Shown piece after piece: positions 24,918 through 33,037 of a DNA stretch of 54,550 nt. A program made the translations under genes and the position numbers. How positions within the stretch are numbered: the stretch's first letter is position 1; every line of letters starts with the position of its first letter. The DNA comes from Flagellimonas onchidii. Lineage in GTDB: Bacteria; Bacteroidota; Bacteroidia; Flavobacteriales; Flavobacteriaceae. Under the pieces are notes generated by a model that searched no databases, was not told the origin of the DNA, and saw only the letters and a list, made by a program, of their open reading frames with translations. Where the stretch lies: NCBI RefSeq assembly GCF_004804315.1, contig NZ_SRXX01000021.1, positions 1 to 54,550 of the forward strand. Reading direction: 5' to 3'.

Positions 24918-25991
24918 TTAAGGTTCTTTGTAGTAAGCGAAGGCCTTTCGCAAAAGATTTTCTGGAACCTTTACATCTGTGACAGCTTTTCCAATGGTTT
25001 GAAGCAACACAAAATTTACTTGACCATGAGAATTCTTCTTGTCATAAATCAACAATTCTTGAACGATGTCGATATCCTCCTGACTGAATTTCACACGTTT
25101 AAAGTGCTTTAGGAAGGTCTTTTTGATTTCTTCGAGTGATAGTTTGGATAGTCCTTTTAGTTCGTGTGAAAGGTAACCTTCCAAAATCATCCCTATGGCT
25201 ATGGCCTCACCGTGAAGCAAGGTGGGCTTGTCAACACTATCAAGAAAGTATGATTCAATAGCGTGGCCCAAAGTATGCCCAAAGTTTAAAATTTTCCGTA
25301 GACCTTTCTCTGTTGGATCTTGGGTTACCACATCATTTTTAATGGCGATGGATTTTTGAATACATGCTGTGTTTGCAAAGTCCTCGGTATTTTGAAGAGC
25401 TTTCCAGTAATCCAAATCCATGATAAGCCCGTGCTTTAACATTTCGGCAAATCCACTTTTCACCTGTCTTGCTTCCAGGGTTTTCAGGAAAATGGGAAAT
25501 ATCAAAACCATTACAGGTTGGTTGATTACACCAATTTGGTTTTTAAGAGGGCCAAGATCAACCCCTGTTTTTCCACCAACGGATGCATCTACCATAGACA
25601 AGAGGGTCGTAGGTACATTTATAAAATCAATTCCCCTTTTAAATGTTGATGCGACAAACCCCCCAAGGTCGGTCAATACACCGCCTCCTAGATTGATCAA
25701 AAGGCTGTTACGGTCTGCACCTTGGTCAGATAACCATTCCCAAACCAAGGAACATGTGCCAATATGTTTATGCTCTTCCCCAGGTCTTATTATATAAACC
25801 GCATCCGGTTCCAGACCAAGTTTCGAAACAAATATGGAAAGGCAGTGTTCCTTCGTATTTTCATCAACCAAAACAAATATTTTAGAGTAATCCGTTTTGT
25901 TGATGTGTTGGCTAAGGGAAGCTTCTGCCAACTCCTCCATATGTACCTCGTAAGAATGCGATTTAATGGATTTCATAATTTGATTTGACAC
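24918..25991 (-). CDS. aroB: 3-dehydroquinate synthase
   Basis: 357 residues, normal for AroB. The NAD-binding segment LLINLGGGVLTDLGGFVASTF, the motif NVPTTLLSMVDASVGGKTGVD and the metal-ligand segments GFAEMLKHG and GHTLGHAIE (His) are present. The enzyme makes 3-dehydroquinate from DAHP in the shikimate pathway. It is divergent from proline dehydrogenase, with 76 bp between the start codons, so the two share an upstream region. Confidence 0.97.
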   Translation of the reverse strand: MSNQIMKSIKSHSYEVHMEELAEASLSQHINKTDYSKIFVLVDENTKEHCLSIFVSKLGLEPDAVYIIRPGEEHKHIGTCSLVWEWLSDQGADRNSLLINLGGGVLTDLGGFVASTFKRGIDFINVPTTLLSMVDASVGGKTGVDLGPLKNQIGVINQPVMVLIFPIFLKTLEARQVKSGFAEMLKHGLIMDLDYWKALQNTEDFANTACIQKSIAIKNDVVTQDPTEKGLRKILNFGHTLGHAIESYFLDSVDKPTLLHGEAIAIGMILEGYLSHELKGLSKLSLEEIKKTFLKHFKRVKFSQEDIDIVQELLIYDKKNSHGQVNFVLLQTIGKAVTDVKVPENLLRKAFAYYKEP

Positions 25992-26037
25992 ACAAAATAA
26001 AGACTATTTTAATTGATAATCTTCCCAAAGACCGACT

Positions 26038-26045
26038 TATATTTG
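26038..26045 (+). promoter_or_regulatory. -7 element of the proline dehydrogenase promoter
   Basis: TATATTTG is an exact TAnnTTTG match, 22 bp before the ATG. A TTG lies further upstream at 26013-26015. Confidence 0.5.
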
Positions 26046-26061
26046 AATCTTTAAAAGATTC
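26045..26061. promoter_or_regulatory. Perfect 17-bp palindrome at the proline dehydrogenase start site
   Basis: GAATCTTT, a central A, then AAAGATTC: both arms match exactly. It begins at the last base of the -7 element and ends 6 bp before the ATG, so it would cover the transcription start. It fits an operator bound by a dimeric repressor. Confidence 0.5.
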
Positions 26062-26067
26062 CTAATA

Positions 26068-27240
26068 ATGCATCCAAATTTTGAGAATACTGCAATAGCA
26101 TTTCAATTGAAAACGGACTCCGAGTTGGAACGTGCGTACTTTTTGTTCAAGCTCATTGCCAACGAACCTTTAGTTAGGATTGGTACCGCGGTCACCAATT
26201 TCGCCATTAAAGCGCACCTGCCCATTGAAGGTCTGATCAGAGCAACCGTATTTGATCATTTCTGTGGAGGGGTCAACGAAGAAGATTGCATTTCCATTAT
26301 AGATAAAATGTATGAAAAAGGAGTCTGCTCTATCTTGGATTATTCTGTGGAAGGTAAGGAAGTGGAGGGTCAATTTGACTTTGCACTTGCCAAAACACTT
26401 GAGGTTTTGGATTTTGTGAAAGAAAAAGATGCAATTCCTTTTGCGGTATTCAAGCCTACAGGTTTTGGTCGATTTGAACTTTATGAGAAAGTAAGCTCGG
26501 GAAAAAACCTAAATGAATTGGAATCTAAGGAATGGGAAAGGGTGATCGACCGCTTTAATCAAGTCTGCAAAAAGGCACATGATTTGGAAGTGTCTTTGCT
26601 TATTGATGCTGAAGAGAGTTGGATGCAGGATGCTGCTGACAATGTTGTTTTAGATATGATGCGCAAATACAACAAGCAGAAGGCCGTAGTTTTCAATACC
26701 CTACAAATGTACCGTTGGGATCGAATGGATTATTTAAAGCAACTTCATGAAACTGCCAGATTGGAAGGATTTAAAATTGGGCTCAAAGTGGTAAGGGGAG
26801 CTTATATGGAGAAGGAAAATGAAAGAGCTGAGGAAATGAAGTATAAAAGCCCTATTTGTGTTTCCAAAAAGTCAACCGACAAAAACTTTAATATGGCGAT
26901 TGCCTACATGATGGATAACTTGGATACTATCTCCATATTTGCTGGAACACATAACGAAGATAGTTGCCTAAAGTTGATCAAATTGATGCAAGAAAAGGGC
27001 TTGACCGCCAATCAGGAAAATATTTGGTTTGGGCAGCTTTATGGAATGAGTGACCATATCACCTATAATCTCACAGCAGAGGGATTTAATGCGGCCAAGT
27101 ATGTTCCCTATGGACCTGTGAAAGACGTAATGCCATATTTGATTCGCCGAGCAGAGGAAAATACCTCGGTTGCTGGGCAGACTACCCGGGAACTTTCTTT
27201 ATTGCAAAAAGAAAAGAAAAGAAGAAAATTGGACCTTTAA
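26068..27240 (+). CDS. Proline dehydrogenase (monofunctional)
   Basis: 390 residues, a TIM-barrel proline dehydrogenase without the P5C dehydrogenase half of PutA. Family landmarks are LSLLIDAEES-like segment VSLLIDAEESW, KVVRGAYMEKE (FAD-binding Arg and Tyr) and YVPYGPVKDVMPYLIRRAEEN, which carries the substrate-binding Arg pair. It oxidises L-proline to P5C and passes electrons to quinone. A promoter and a palindrome sit directly upstream. The next gene on the opposite strand overlaps its end by 4 bp. Confidence 0.93.
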   Translation: MHPNFENTAIAFQLKTDSELERAYFLFKLIANEPLVRIGTAVTNFAIKAHLPIEGLIRATVFDHFCGGVNEEDCISIIDKMYEKGVCSILDYSVEGKEVEGQFDFALAKTLEVLDFVKEKDAIPFAVFKPTGFGRFELYEKVSSGKNLNELESKEWERVIDRFNQVCKKAHDLEVSLLIDAEESWMQDAADNVVLDMMRKYNKQKAVVFNTLQMYRWDRMDYLKQLHETARLEGFKIGLKVVRGAYMEKENERAEEMKYKSPICVSKKSTDKNFNMAIAYMMDNLDTISIFAGTHNEDSCLKLIKLMQEKGLTANQENIWFGQLYGMSDHITYNLTAEGFNAAKYVPYGPVKDVMPYLIRRAEENTSVAGQTTRELSLLQKEKKRRKLDL

Positions 27241-27605
27241 TTATCTTCGATAGCAACTATCAATACTTTATTAGGGCAATTTTGGGCTTTTAGTACGATT
27301 TCACCGTTTTCGGTTTCATTACTTATAAAATACGTTTTGCACGGTTCTGACTTGGTGTCGCTTTTTCCAAAATCAATATCCCCATCAGTCAAAAATGTCT
27401 TAATTAAGATGGTATCTTTTTTAAATTGGAAATCTTCTGAGAAATGCAGCGGTTTGGAGCGCATATCTTTGAGTACTCTACAATTGGGAAAATAGCAAAA
27501 TTCAATTCCTTTGTCCCCGGATTTCTTTTTTAAGAAGAAAACAAGAAAAACAATTCCGATGGATAGTCCAACTAGGTACCACCCTAAGCGTTTTAAAAAG
27601 GCCAT
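27237..27605 (-). CDS. Single-pass membrane protein, DUF4258-like
   Basis: 122 residues. One N-terminal membrane helix (LGWYLVGLSIGIVFLVFFLKKK), then a soluble domain with FCYFPNCRVLKDMRSKP, DGDIDFGKSDTKSEPCKTY. From memory this pattern matches DUF4258 proteins of flavobacteria. It lies 5 bp after the alanine dehydrogenase gene on the same strand, so co-transcription is likely. Function unknown. Confidence 0.75.
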   Translation of the reverse strand: MAFLKRLGWYLVGLSIGIVFLVFFLKKKSGDKGIEFCYFPNCRVLKDMRSKPLHFSEDFQFKKDTILIKTFLTDGDIDFGKSDTKSEPCKTYFISNETENGEIVLKAQNCPNKVLIVAIEDN

Positions 27606-27610
27606 TAAGA

Positions 27611-28810
27611 TTAAAAAATAAGAAAGTTAATATCGTTGTACGTAAGCCCAAACCAATCTCCCACGGATTTATTGGTTAAAATGCCATGATACATGTACAA
27701 TCCGTTACGTAGTCCTTTATCAAAACGTAACGAGTTTTCAAGACCACCATCTTCGCCTAGTTTTAACAGATACGGGGTGAAAATATTACTTATTGAAATG
27801 GATGAAGTCCTAGGATATCGTGATGGAATGTTGGGAACTCCATAATGAATCACATCATATTTTTCCACAGTGGGTTTGTCATGGCTTGTGATCTCCGAAG
27901 TTTCGAAACATCCACCCATGTCAATACTGACATCGATGATTACGGCACCTTTTTTCATGTTTTCCACCATAGTACTCGAAACTACTACTGGAGATCTGTC
28001 TTTGCCTCTGGTTGCGCCGATTGCTACATCACACCTTTTAAGAGCTTTTAATAAATTTTTAGGTTGTATGGTGGAGGTATAGACGGTCTGATTCAAATTG
28101 GTTTGAATGTTTCGCAATTTGGTGATCGAATTGTCAAAAACTTTAATGTTAGCTCCAAGTCCGATGGCCGAACGTGCAGCAAACTCGCCTACGGTGCCCG
28201 CTCCAATAATGACTACTTCAACAGGAGGGACTCCACTTATATTCCCGAACATTAAACCATTTCCCTTGTTAGTTGTGGCCATAAGTTCAGAAGCAATGAG
28301 AATAGAAGAGATTCCTGCAATTTCACTTAATGAACGAACCGCGGGATATTTTCCATCTTCATCCCGAATATATTCAAAAGCAATTGCCGTAAGCCGTTTT
28401 TTGGCCATTGCCTCAAAATATTCCTTACTCTGTGTTTTAATTTGTAACGCCGAAATTACTGTTGTCTGCGGGTTTAGCAAATCTATTTCAAAGAGGGTAG
28501 GTGGTTCTACCTTAAGAATTAGAGGGCATGAGAAAACCTTTTTTGTATCTCGAGTTATCTCAGCTCCGGCGTTGGTGTAATCGGTATCGGAAAAATTTGC
28601 CCCCTCACCGGCACCAGATTCAATCAAGACCCTATGTCCATGGGCGGTTATGGCATTGACTGCATCTGGGGTAAGACAGATTCGTTTTTCCTGATATTGG
28701 TTTTCTTTTGGAATGCCTATAAAAAGCTCTCCTTTTTGTTTTAGGATTTCTAAAGTTTCTTCTTGGGGTAAAAGTTGTTGTTTGCTAAAAGGAGAGGACG
28801 GTTGACTCAT
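27611..28810 (-). CDS. ald: Alanine dehydrogenase, Bacteroidota type
   Basis: 399 residues. N-terminal substrate domain (LFIGIPKENQYQEKRICLTP, with the Arg and Lys that bind pyruvate) and a Rossmann NAD domain with VVIIGAGTVGEFAARSA. The later segment VIIDVSIDMGGCFETSE is family-typical. It interconverts L-alanine and pyruvate plus ammonia. It is longer than the classical 370-residue Ald because of an N-terminal extension of about 30 residues. A TAAATTTG element lies upstream on the minus strand. Confidence 0.9.
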   Translation of the reverse strand: MSQPSSPFSKQQLLPQEETLEILKQKGELFIGIPKENQYQEKRICLTPDAVNAITAHGHRVLIESGAGEGANFSDTDYTNAGAEITRDTKKVFSCPLILKVEPPTLFEIDLLNPQTTVISALQIKTQSKEYFEAMAKKRLTAIAFEYIRDEDGKYPAVRSLSEIAGISSILIASELMATTNKGNGLMFGNISGVPPVEVVIIGAGTVGEFAARSAIGLGANIKVFDNSITKLRNIQTNLNQTVYTSTIQPKNLLKALKRCDVAIGATRGKDRSPVVVSSTMVENMKKGAVIIDVSIDMGGCFETSEITSHDKPTVEKYDVIHYGVPNIPSRYPRTSSISISNIFTPYLLKLGEDGGLENSLRFDKGLRNGLYMYHGILTNKSVGDWFGLTYNDINFLIF

Positions 28811-28847
28811 ACAATGTAAATCTGTTGATAATCCCTAGGTGTGGGAA

Positions 28848-28855
28848 CAAATTTA
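28848..28855 (-). promoter_or_regulatory. -7 element upstream of alanine dehydrogenase
   Basis: The minus strand reads TAAATTTG, an exact TAnnTTTG match, 37 bp before the ATG at 28810 and touching the stop of the upstream gene. Confidence 0.4.
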
Positions 28856-29395
28856 CATTTTTTTCGCAAGGGTTTCTTGGCGCTGTTCTAGTTTCTCACG
28901 TTCCTTACGGAGCTCTTCTTTCTCCTTTAATATTTGAAGCTCCGTATCCATAGCGTCCAAATCTATACCGTGCACATGTTTGTCAACTAGCTTAACCCTG
29001 ATGAAATAGACCACAGGTACAACAACCATAGTAACCGCGATGATATAAAAGATTTCATTTTCGTCAACAGCATCAGAATCATAGTTGATTACTGTAAATA
29101 ATTGAAAACTATACATGGCAATAGGTATCAAAATGGCATGATACCACCATTGCTTAGTAGTGATAAACCATATAACAAGCAGTGCAAGTGGAGTTCCTTT
29201 GGAAAGGATATACCAATAAAAAGTACTAGCATCTTCAAAACCATTGGAACCAAGTTCGAATAAAATGAAATCTAAGGTTTTGGTTCCAGTTGGGGTGTAT
29301 TTATATGAATAGAACAGAACTGGGGATAGGGCAATAAAGAGCGTGATCAAGCCTTCGATAACAAGTCTTTTCCTTATCTGTAATTTTGATCTCAT
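28853..29395 (-). CDS. Four-helix membrane protein with C-terminal coiled coil
   Basis: 180 residues. Four probable transmembrane helices (about 13-30, 60-78, 85-102, 115-132) are followed by a charged coiled-coil tail with repeats of Glu-Lys-Leu (ILKEKEELRKEREKLEQRQ). No family recognised. Upstream of alanine dehydrogenase on the same strand. Confidence 0.7.
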   Translation of the reverse strand: MRSKLQIRKRLVIEGLITLFIALSPVLFYSYKYTPTGTKTLDFILFELGSNGFEDASTFYWYILSKGTPLALLVIWFITTKQWWYHAILIPIAMYSFQLFTVINYDSDAVDENEIFYIIAVTMVVVPVVYFIRVKLVDKHVHGIDLDAMDTELQILKEKEELRKEREKLEQRQETLAKKM

Positions 29396-29437
29396 ACTAG
29401 TGTTAACTCACAAGACCAAAATTTATTGTATAAAAAA

Positions 29438-29458
29438 ACCCCCTTCGAAAGGGGGTTA
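29438..29458 (-). terminator. Intrinsic terminator of the small peptide gene
   Basis: The arms AACCCCCTT and AAGGGGGTT pair perfectly around a 3-base loop. Read on the minus strand the hairpin is followed by a T-run (29437-29432). It lies 18 bp after the stop codon of the peptide gene. Confidence 0.88.
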
Positions 29459-29475
29459 ACAAAATGATTTTTGTT

Positions 29476-29613
29476 TTACAGTTTTACAAGCTTACGCTTT
29501 TTGATTTGCGTATCAGTCTGAACATCATCAGTGTTAACTAACGTTGTAGATACAGCGGTCATCGCTAAAAAAGCTACAGCAAGTACTCCAAAAAATAATC
29601 TTTTAGTGTTCAT
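29476..29613 (-). CDS. Small secreted peptide, 45 residues
   Basis: A short frame from ATG at 29613 to TAA at 29478-29476. The N-terminus is a signal-like stretch (MNTKRLFFGVLAVAFLAM, then TAVSTTL). The remaining approximately 20 residues (VNTDDVQTDTQIKKRKLVKL) are acidic then basic. It has its own -7 element (29656-29663), a 42-bp leader, a strong terminator (29438-29458) and an array of four repeats upstream, so it is very likely a real gene. Function unknown; signal, toxin-like or structural roles are open. Small flavobacterial proteins of similar shape are known to me only as hypothetical proteins. Confidence 0.75.
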   Translation of the reverse strand: MNTKRLFFGVLAVAFLAMTAVSTTLVNTDDVQTDTQIKKRKLVKL

Positions 29614-29655
29614 CGTAAAAGAGTTTTTGGTTAATAAATGAATTCATTTCAATAA

Positions 29656-29663
29656 CAAATGTA
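29656..29663 (-). promoter_or_regulatory. -7 element of the small peptide gene
   Basis: The minus strand reads TACATTTG, an exact TAnnTTTG match, 42 bp before the ATG. No clear -33 TTG is seen at the usual distance, which fits a promoter that needs an activator. Confidence 0.6.
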
Positions 29664-29685
29664 GGAAATTTTCCTTACCCTACAT

Positions 29686-29755
29686 GCATTTCATCGATAA
29701 AATTTGCATTTCATCCTAAAACAAATGCTTTTTATCGACTTCATTGCCGTTTATC
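29686..29755. repeat. Four phased 10-bp direct repeats upstream of the small peptide gene
   Basis: Copies on the plus strand are GCATTTCATC (29686), GCATTTCATC (29706), GCTTTTTATC (29727) and GCCGTTTATC (29746). Start-to-start spacing is 20, 21 and 19 bp, two helical turns. They lie directly upstream of the -7 element of the peptide gene. The fourth copy fits the LytTR-type site (T/A)(A/C)(C/A)GTTN(A/G)(T/G) at 8 of 9 positions; LytTR sites commonly repeat every 21 bp. Binding by such a regulator is inference. Confidence 0.6.
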
Positions 29756-29786
29756 GAAACTTGAAAAAAGATAGCCGTAAATACTT

Positions 29787-30197
29787 TCAATCGGTACTAA
29801 AATCGATTGAACGAGTATTTTCATCGATAAAGTGTAAGAAAATGGAAACCGAATCTTGAGGTAATAATGACTGTATTTTTTCTGGCCATTCTATAAAAAT
29901 CCAAGCTCCCGAACTTAAATAATCGTCCAGTCCCAGATCTAGAGCTTCCAGCTCATTTTCCAAGCGGTAAAAATCGAAATGATACGCTAGAAGATTCCCA
30001 GAATTGTCATGGTATTCATTTACCAAACCAAAAGTGGGGCTATTGGCTTCATCCGATGCTCCCAATTCTTTTACTATCGATTTGATAAGGGTAGTCTTGC
30101 CTGCACCCATATCTCCAAAAAAACATAACATTTTTCCTGGAGCGTTTTCGAGAACATGACTGGCAGCCAAATGGAGCTCTTCTTTACGAAAGGTCAT
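29787..30197 (-). CDS. tsaE: tRNA t6A threonylcarbamoyladenosine biosynthesis ATPase
   Basis: 136 residues, standard for TsaE (YjeE). Walker A is GDMGAGKTT (28-36), then the segment SPTFGLVNEY and HFDFYRLENELEALDLGLDDY, as in the family, and FIEWPEKI. It powers the TsaBD complex that makes t6A37 on ANN-decoding tRNAs. It follows porX by 8 bp on the same strand; the two are probably co-transcribed. Confidence 0.95.
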   Translation of the reverse strand: MTFRKEELHLAASHVLENAPGKMLCFFGDMGAGKTTLIKSIVKELGASDEANSPTFGLVNEYHDNSGNLLAYHFDFYRLENELEALDLGLDDYLSSGAWIFIEWPEKIQSLLPQDSVSIFLHFIDENTRSIDFSTD

Positions 30198-30205
30198 ATC
30201 AAAAT

Positions 30206-31750
30206 CTACTTAGGCTCCAAAACTACAAAAGGAACGATCATTTCTTCAAGGGAAACACCTCCGTGTTGGTAAGTATTTCTGTAGTAACTGACGTAATGGT
30301 TGTAGTTGTTCGGATAGGCAAAGAACATATCATTTTTGGCAAAGATGAAACAACTGCTCAAATTGATATTGGGCAAATGTAGAGTTTGCGGGTTTTCAGC
30401 AGCAAGAACTTCCTTTTTTTCATAGGTAAGACTTCTTCCTGTTTTATACCTTAAATTAAGACTGGTGTCTCGATCACCAATTACTTTTGAAGGTTGTTTT
30501 ACATTTATGGTGCCATGATCGGTTGTCAAAATCAATTTCATTCCCATATTTTGGGCAGACTGAATTATTTCCAACAATGGAGAGTTCTTAAACCAACTTA
30601 GGGTAAGGGAACGATAGGCCTTGTCATTCGAAGCCAGTTCTTTGATTACCTCCATTTCTGTTTTGGAGTGGGAAAGCATATCCACAAAATTATAAACTAG
30701 CACCGTAAGATCATTGTCTTTTTGTGAGCGGAAGTTTTGTGCAAGTTGCTTGCCTTGTTTTAAATTACTGATTTTGTGGTATTCCCACTTTAAGTTCAAC
30801 CCAAGCCGTTTCAATTGCGATCCCAAAAACTCTGCTTCAAACAAATTCTTACCACCTTCGTCAGTGTCATTCTTCCACCATTCAGGGTGTTTTTTTTCCA
30901 TGTCAAGTGGCATCAAACCTGAAAAGATTGCATTTCTGGCATACTGTGTTGCGGTGGGTAAAATGCTATAAAAAGAACATTCTTGCTTTTTCTTATAATG
31001 CATGTTCAAGGTTTCTTCAAAAGCCAACCATTGGTCATAGCGAAGATTATCAATTACAACCAACAGCGTTTTATTTCCTTCCAGTTCAGGTTGAATTTTT
31101 TTTCGGAATAAGGTATGTGACATCACAGGACCATCTCCATTTTGAAACCAGTCAGGATAATTTTTGTCGATGAACTTACTAAACTGTGAGTTGGCTTCAA
31201 CTTTTTGGGATTCCAATATTTCTGTCATACCGGTATCCTCAATTTCTTCTAATTGAAGCTCCCAATAAATCAGTTTTTTATATAAATCCGCCCATTCTTC
31301 GTGACTATTTACCATAGAAAGGTCCATGGCAATTTTTCTGAATTCTTGCTGATAATTTGAAGCCGTTTTTTCTGAAACCAAACGTGAGTTATCCAGACTC
31401 TTTTTTAAAGACAGAAGAATTTGGTTGGGATTCACAGGTTTGATCAAATAGTCTGCTATTTTGGAGCCTATGGCCTCATCCATTATATATTCTTCCTCAC
31501 TTTTTGTAATCATTACCACAGGTATGGAGGCATCTATCTTTTTAATTTCATTCAATGTTTCCAAACCTGAGATTCCTGGCATGTTCTCGTCCAGAAAAAT
31601 GATATCAAAAAAAGAATTTTGCATTTCCTCTAAGGCATCCTGTCCACTCTGGCTGGTAACTACCTTATAATCCTTGTTTTCAAGAAAAAGTATATGGGGT
31701 TTTAATAGGTCGATCTCGTCATCGACCCAAAGAATTGTGATCTTGTTCAT
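30206..31750 (-). CDS. porX: PorX: response regulator with PglZ phosphatase-like effector domain
   Basis: 514 residues. The N-terminal receiver has acidic DDE at 10-12, phospho-acceptor Asp54 (LDENMPGISG), Thr82 and Lys104. The C-terminal half (about 200-514) is a PglZ domain of the alkaline phosphatase superfamily, with VVIDNLRYDQW and TTDHGTINVKQP as metal-ligand motifs. PorX partners with the sensor PorY and the sigma factor SigP to control the type IX secretion system. Its PglZ domain cleaves oligonucleotides in other species. PorY is not in this window. Adjacent to tsaE. Confidence 0.94.
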   Translation of the reverse strand: MNKITILWVDDEIDLLKPHILFLENKDYKVVTSQSGQDALEEMQNSFFDIIFLDENMPGISGLETLNEIKKIDASIPVVMITKSEEEYIMDEAIGSKIADYLIKPVNPNQILLSLKKSLDNSRLVSEKTASNYQQEFRKIAMDLSMVNSHEEWADLYKKLIYWELQLEEIEDTGMTEILESQKVEANSQFSKFIDKNYPDWFQNGDGPVMSHTLFRKKIQPELEGNKTLLVVIDNLRYDQWLAFEETLNMHYKKKQECSFYSILPTATQYARNAIFSGLMPLDMEKKHPEWWKNDTDEGGKNLFEAEFLGSQLKRLGLNLKWEYHKISNLKQGKQLAQNFRSQKDNDLTVLVYNFVDMLSHSKTEMEVIKELASNDKAYRSLTLSWFKNSPLLEIIQSAQNMGMKLILTTDHGTINVKQPSKVIGDRDTSLNLRYKTGRSLTYEKKEVLAAENPQTLHLPNINLSSCFIFAKNDMFFAYPNNYNHYVSYYRNTYQHGGVSLEEMIVPFVVLEPK

Positions 31751-31758
31751 ATAGTGGT

Positions 31759-31766
31759 TATCTTTG
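31759..31766 (+). promoter_or_regulatory. -7 element of the HD-domain gene
   Basis: TATCTTTG is an exact TAnnTTTG match in the 37-bp gap between divergent genes, 21 bp before the TTG start. Confidence 0.5.
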
Positions 31767-31787
31767 CGCTACTAAAAACAGACTTCC

Positions 31788-33014
31788 TTGGCCAACACCA
31801 ATAAGCTCAAAGTATTTAACGATCCAATTTACGGTTTTATTGGAACACCAAATCAACTTATTTTTGATCTGATTGCCCATCCCTATTTTCAACGCTTGAG
31901 AAGAATTTCCCAAATGGGCATGTCGTACTTGGTGTATCCTGGGGCTCACCATACTAGGTTTCACCATGCGTTGGGTAGCATGCATCTAATGACCAAGGCG
32001 ATTCAAGTGTTACGATGGAAACATGTTGAAATTACCGAAGATGAAGAAACTGGACTGCTTTGCGCTATTCTTTTACACGATATAGGACATGGTCCTTTTT
32101 CCCACGCCCTTGAAGGGTTTTTTATAAAAGGAATCTCGCATGAAAAGTTGTCCTTGAAATTTATGGAGTACCTTAATAAAGAGTTCGATGGCAAACTAGA
32201 TGTCGCAATTTCTATTTTCAAAGGAGAGTACGATAAACCTTTTATGAATCAATTAGTCTCCAGTCAATTGGATATGGATCGTTTGGATTATCTCAAGCGT
32301 GATAGTTTTTATGCTGGAGTGACCGAAGGAAATATCAATTCGGAAAGATTGATTTCGATGCTGAACGTGGTAGAGGGTAATTTGGTGGTTGAGGAGAAAG
32401 GAATCTATGCGGTAGAGAAGTTTTTGATGGCGCGACGATTTATGTATTGGCAGGCTTATCTTCACAAAACTGGCCTTATGGCAGAACAATTACTCGTCAG
32501 GATTATGAAGAGAGCCCAACAATTACTCCAAGAAAACAATGAGATAAATGGAGGTCAAACAATTTTATCTTTTATGAAGTTGGCAGATGAAGTTGTGGTT
32601 GATTCAAGGCTGTTACAAGATTTTGCATCGTTGGATGATATTGATGTTCTGGGAGCGGTCAAAACTTGGCAGTTCCACGACGATTTTGTGCTCTCAAAAC
32701 TCTGCCAAATGCTTCTGAATAGAAAGTTATTGCACGTCAAGATTAAGAACAAACCCATTTCCGATGAAAAAATGAATGAAAGATTGATGGCTCTGGCAAT
32801 AGAACTGGGCATATCAGAGTTGGAAGCTTGCTACTTTGTTTTCAAAGGAGAAATTTCAAACAAGGCTTACAATCAAGAACATCAAGCTATAAATATTCTT
32901 AAAAAGAGTGGAAAGGTAACGGATGTATTGAAAGAATCAGACCAACTGAGCCTAAAAGCACTTTCTAAAACAGTGATCAAATATTATTGCTGCTTCCCTA
33001 AAGAAGCCGTTTAA
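31788..33014 (+). CDS. HD-domain phosphohydrolase (SAMHD1/YwfO-like)
   Basis: 408 residues from a TTG start. The HD-family metal motifs are H...HD...D: HHTRFHHALGSMHLM, LLHDIGHGPFSHALEG, and SSQLDMDRLDYLKRD. It resembles dNTP triphosphohydrolases such as SAMHD1 and YwfO; it probably hydrolyses a nucleotide. Divergent from porX. The lpxD gene follows 23 bp downstream. Confidence 0.9.
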   Translation: MANTNKLKVFNDPIYGFIGTPNQLIFDLIAHPYFQRLRRISQMGMSYLVYPGAHHTRFHHALGSMHLMTKAIQVLRWKHVEITEDEETGLLCAILLHDIGHGPFSHALEGFFIKGISHEKLSLKFMEYLNKEFDGKLDVAISIFKGEYDKPFMNQLVSSQLDMDRLDYLKRDSFYAGVTEGNINSERLISMLNVVEGNLVVEEKGIYAVEKFLMARRFMYWQAYLHKTGLMAEQLLVRIMKRAQQLLQENNEINGGQTILSFMKLADEVVVDSRLLQDFASLDDIDVLGAVKTWQFHDDFVLSKLCQMLLNRKLLHVKIKNKPISDEKMNERLMALAIELGISELEACYFVFKGEISNKAYNQEHQAINILKKSGKVTDVLKESDQLSLKALSKTVIKYYCCFPKEAV

Positions 33015-33024
33015 CAAATTTTGT

Positions 33025-33032
33025 TACTTTTG
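33025..33032 (+). promoter_or_regulatory. -7 element of lpxD
   Basis: TACTTTTG is an exact TAnnTTTG match. It ends 5 bp before the ATG at 33038, so transcription would start at or inside the start codon, implying a leaderless or very short-leader mRNA. Confidence 0.5.
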
Positions 33033-33037
33033 CACAA

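Noticed and set aside
29396..29786. Four phased repeats as a CRISPR array
   Set aside because: The repeats are 10 bp with 9-11 bp spacers and degenerate; CRISPR repeats are longer and nearly identical, and no cas genes are present.
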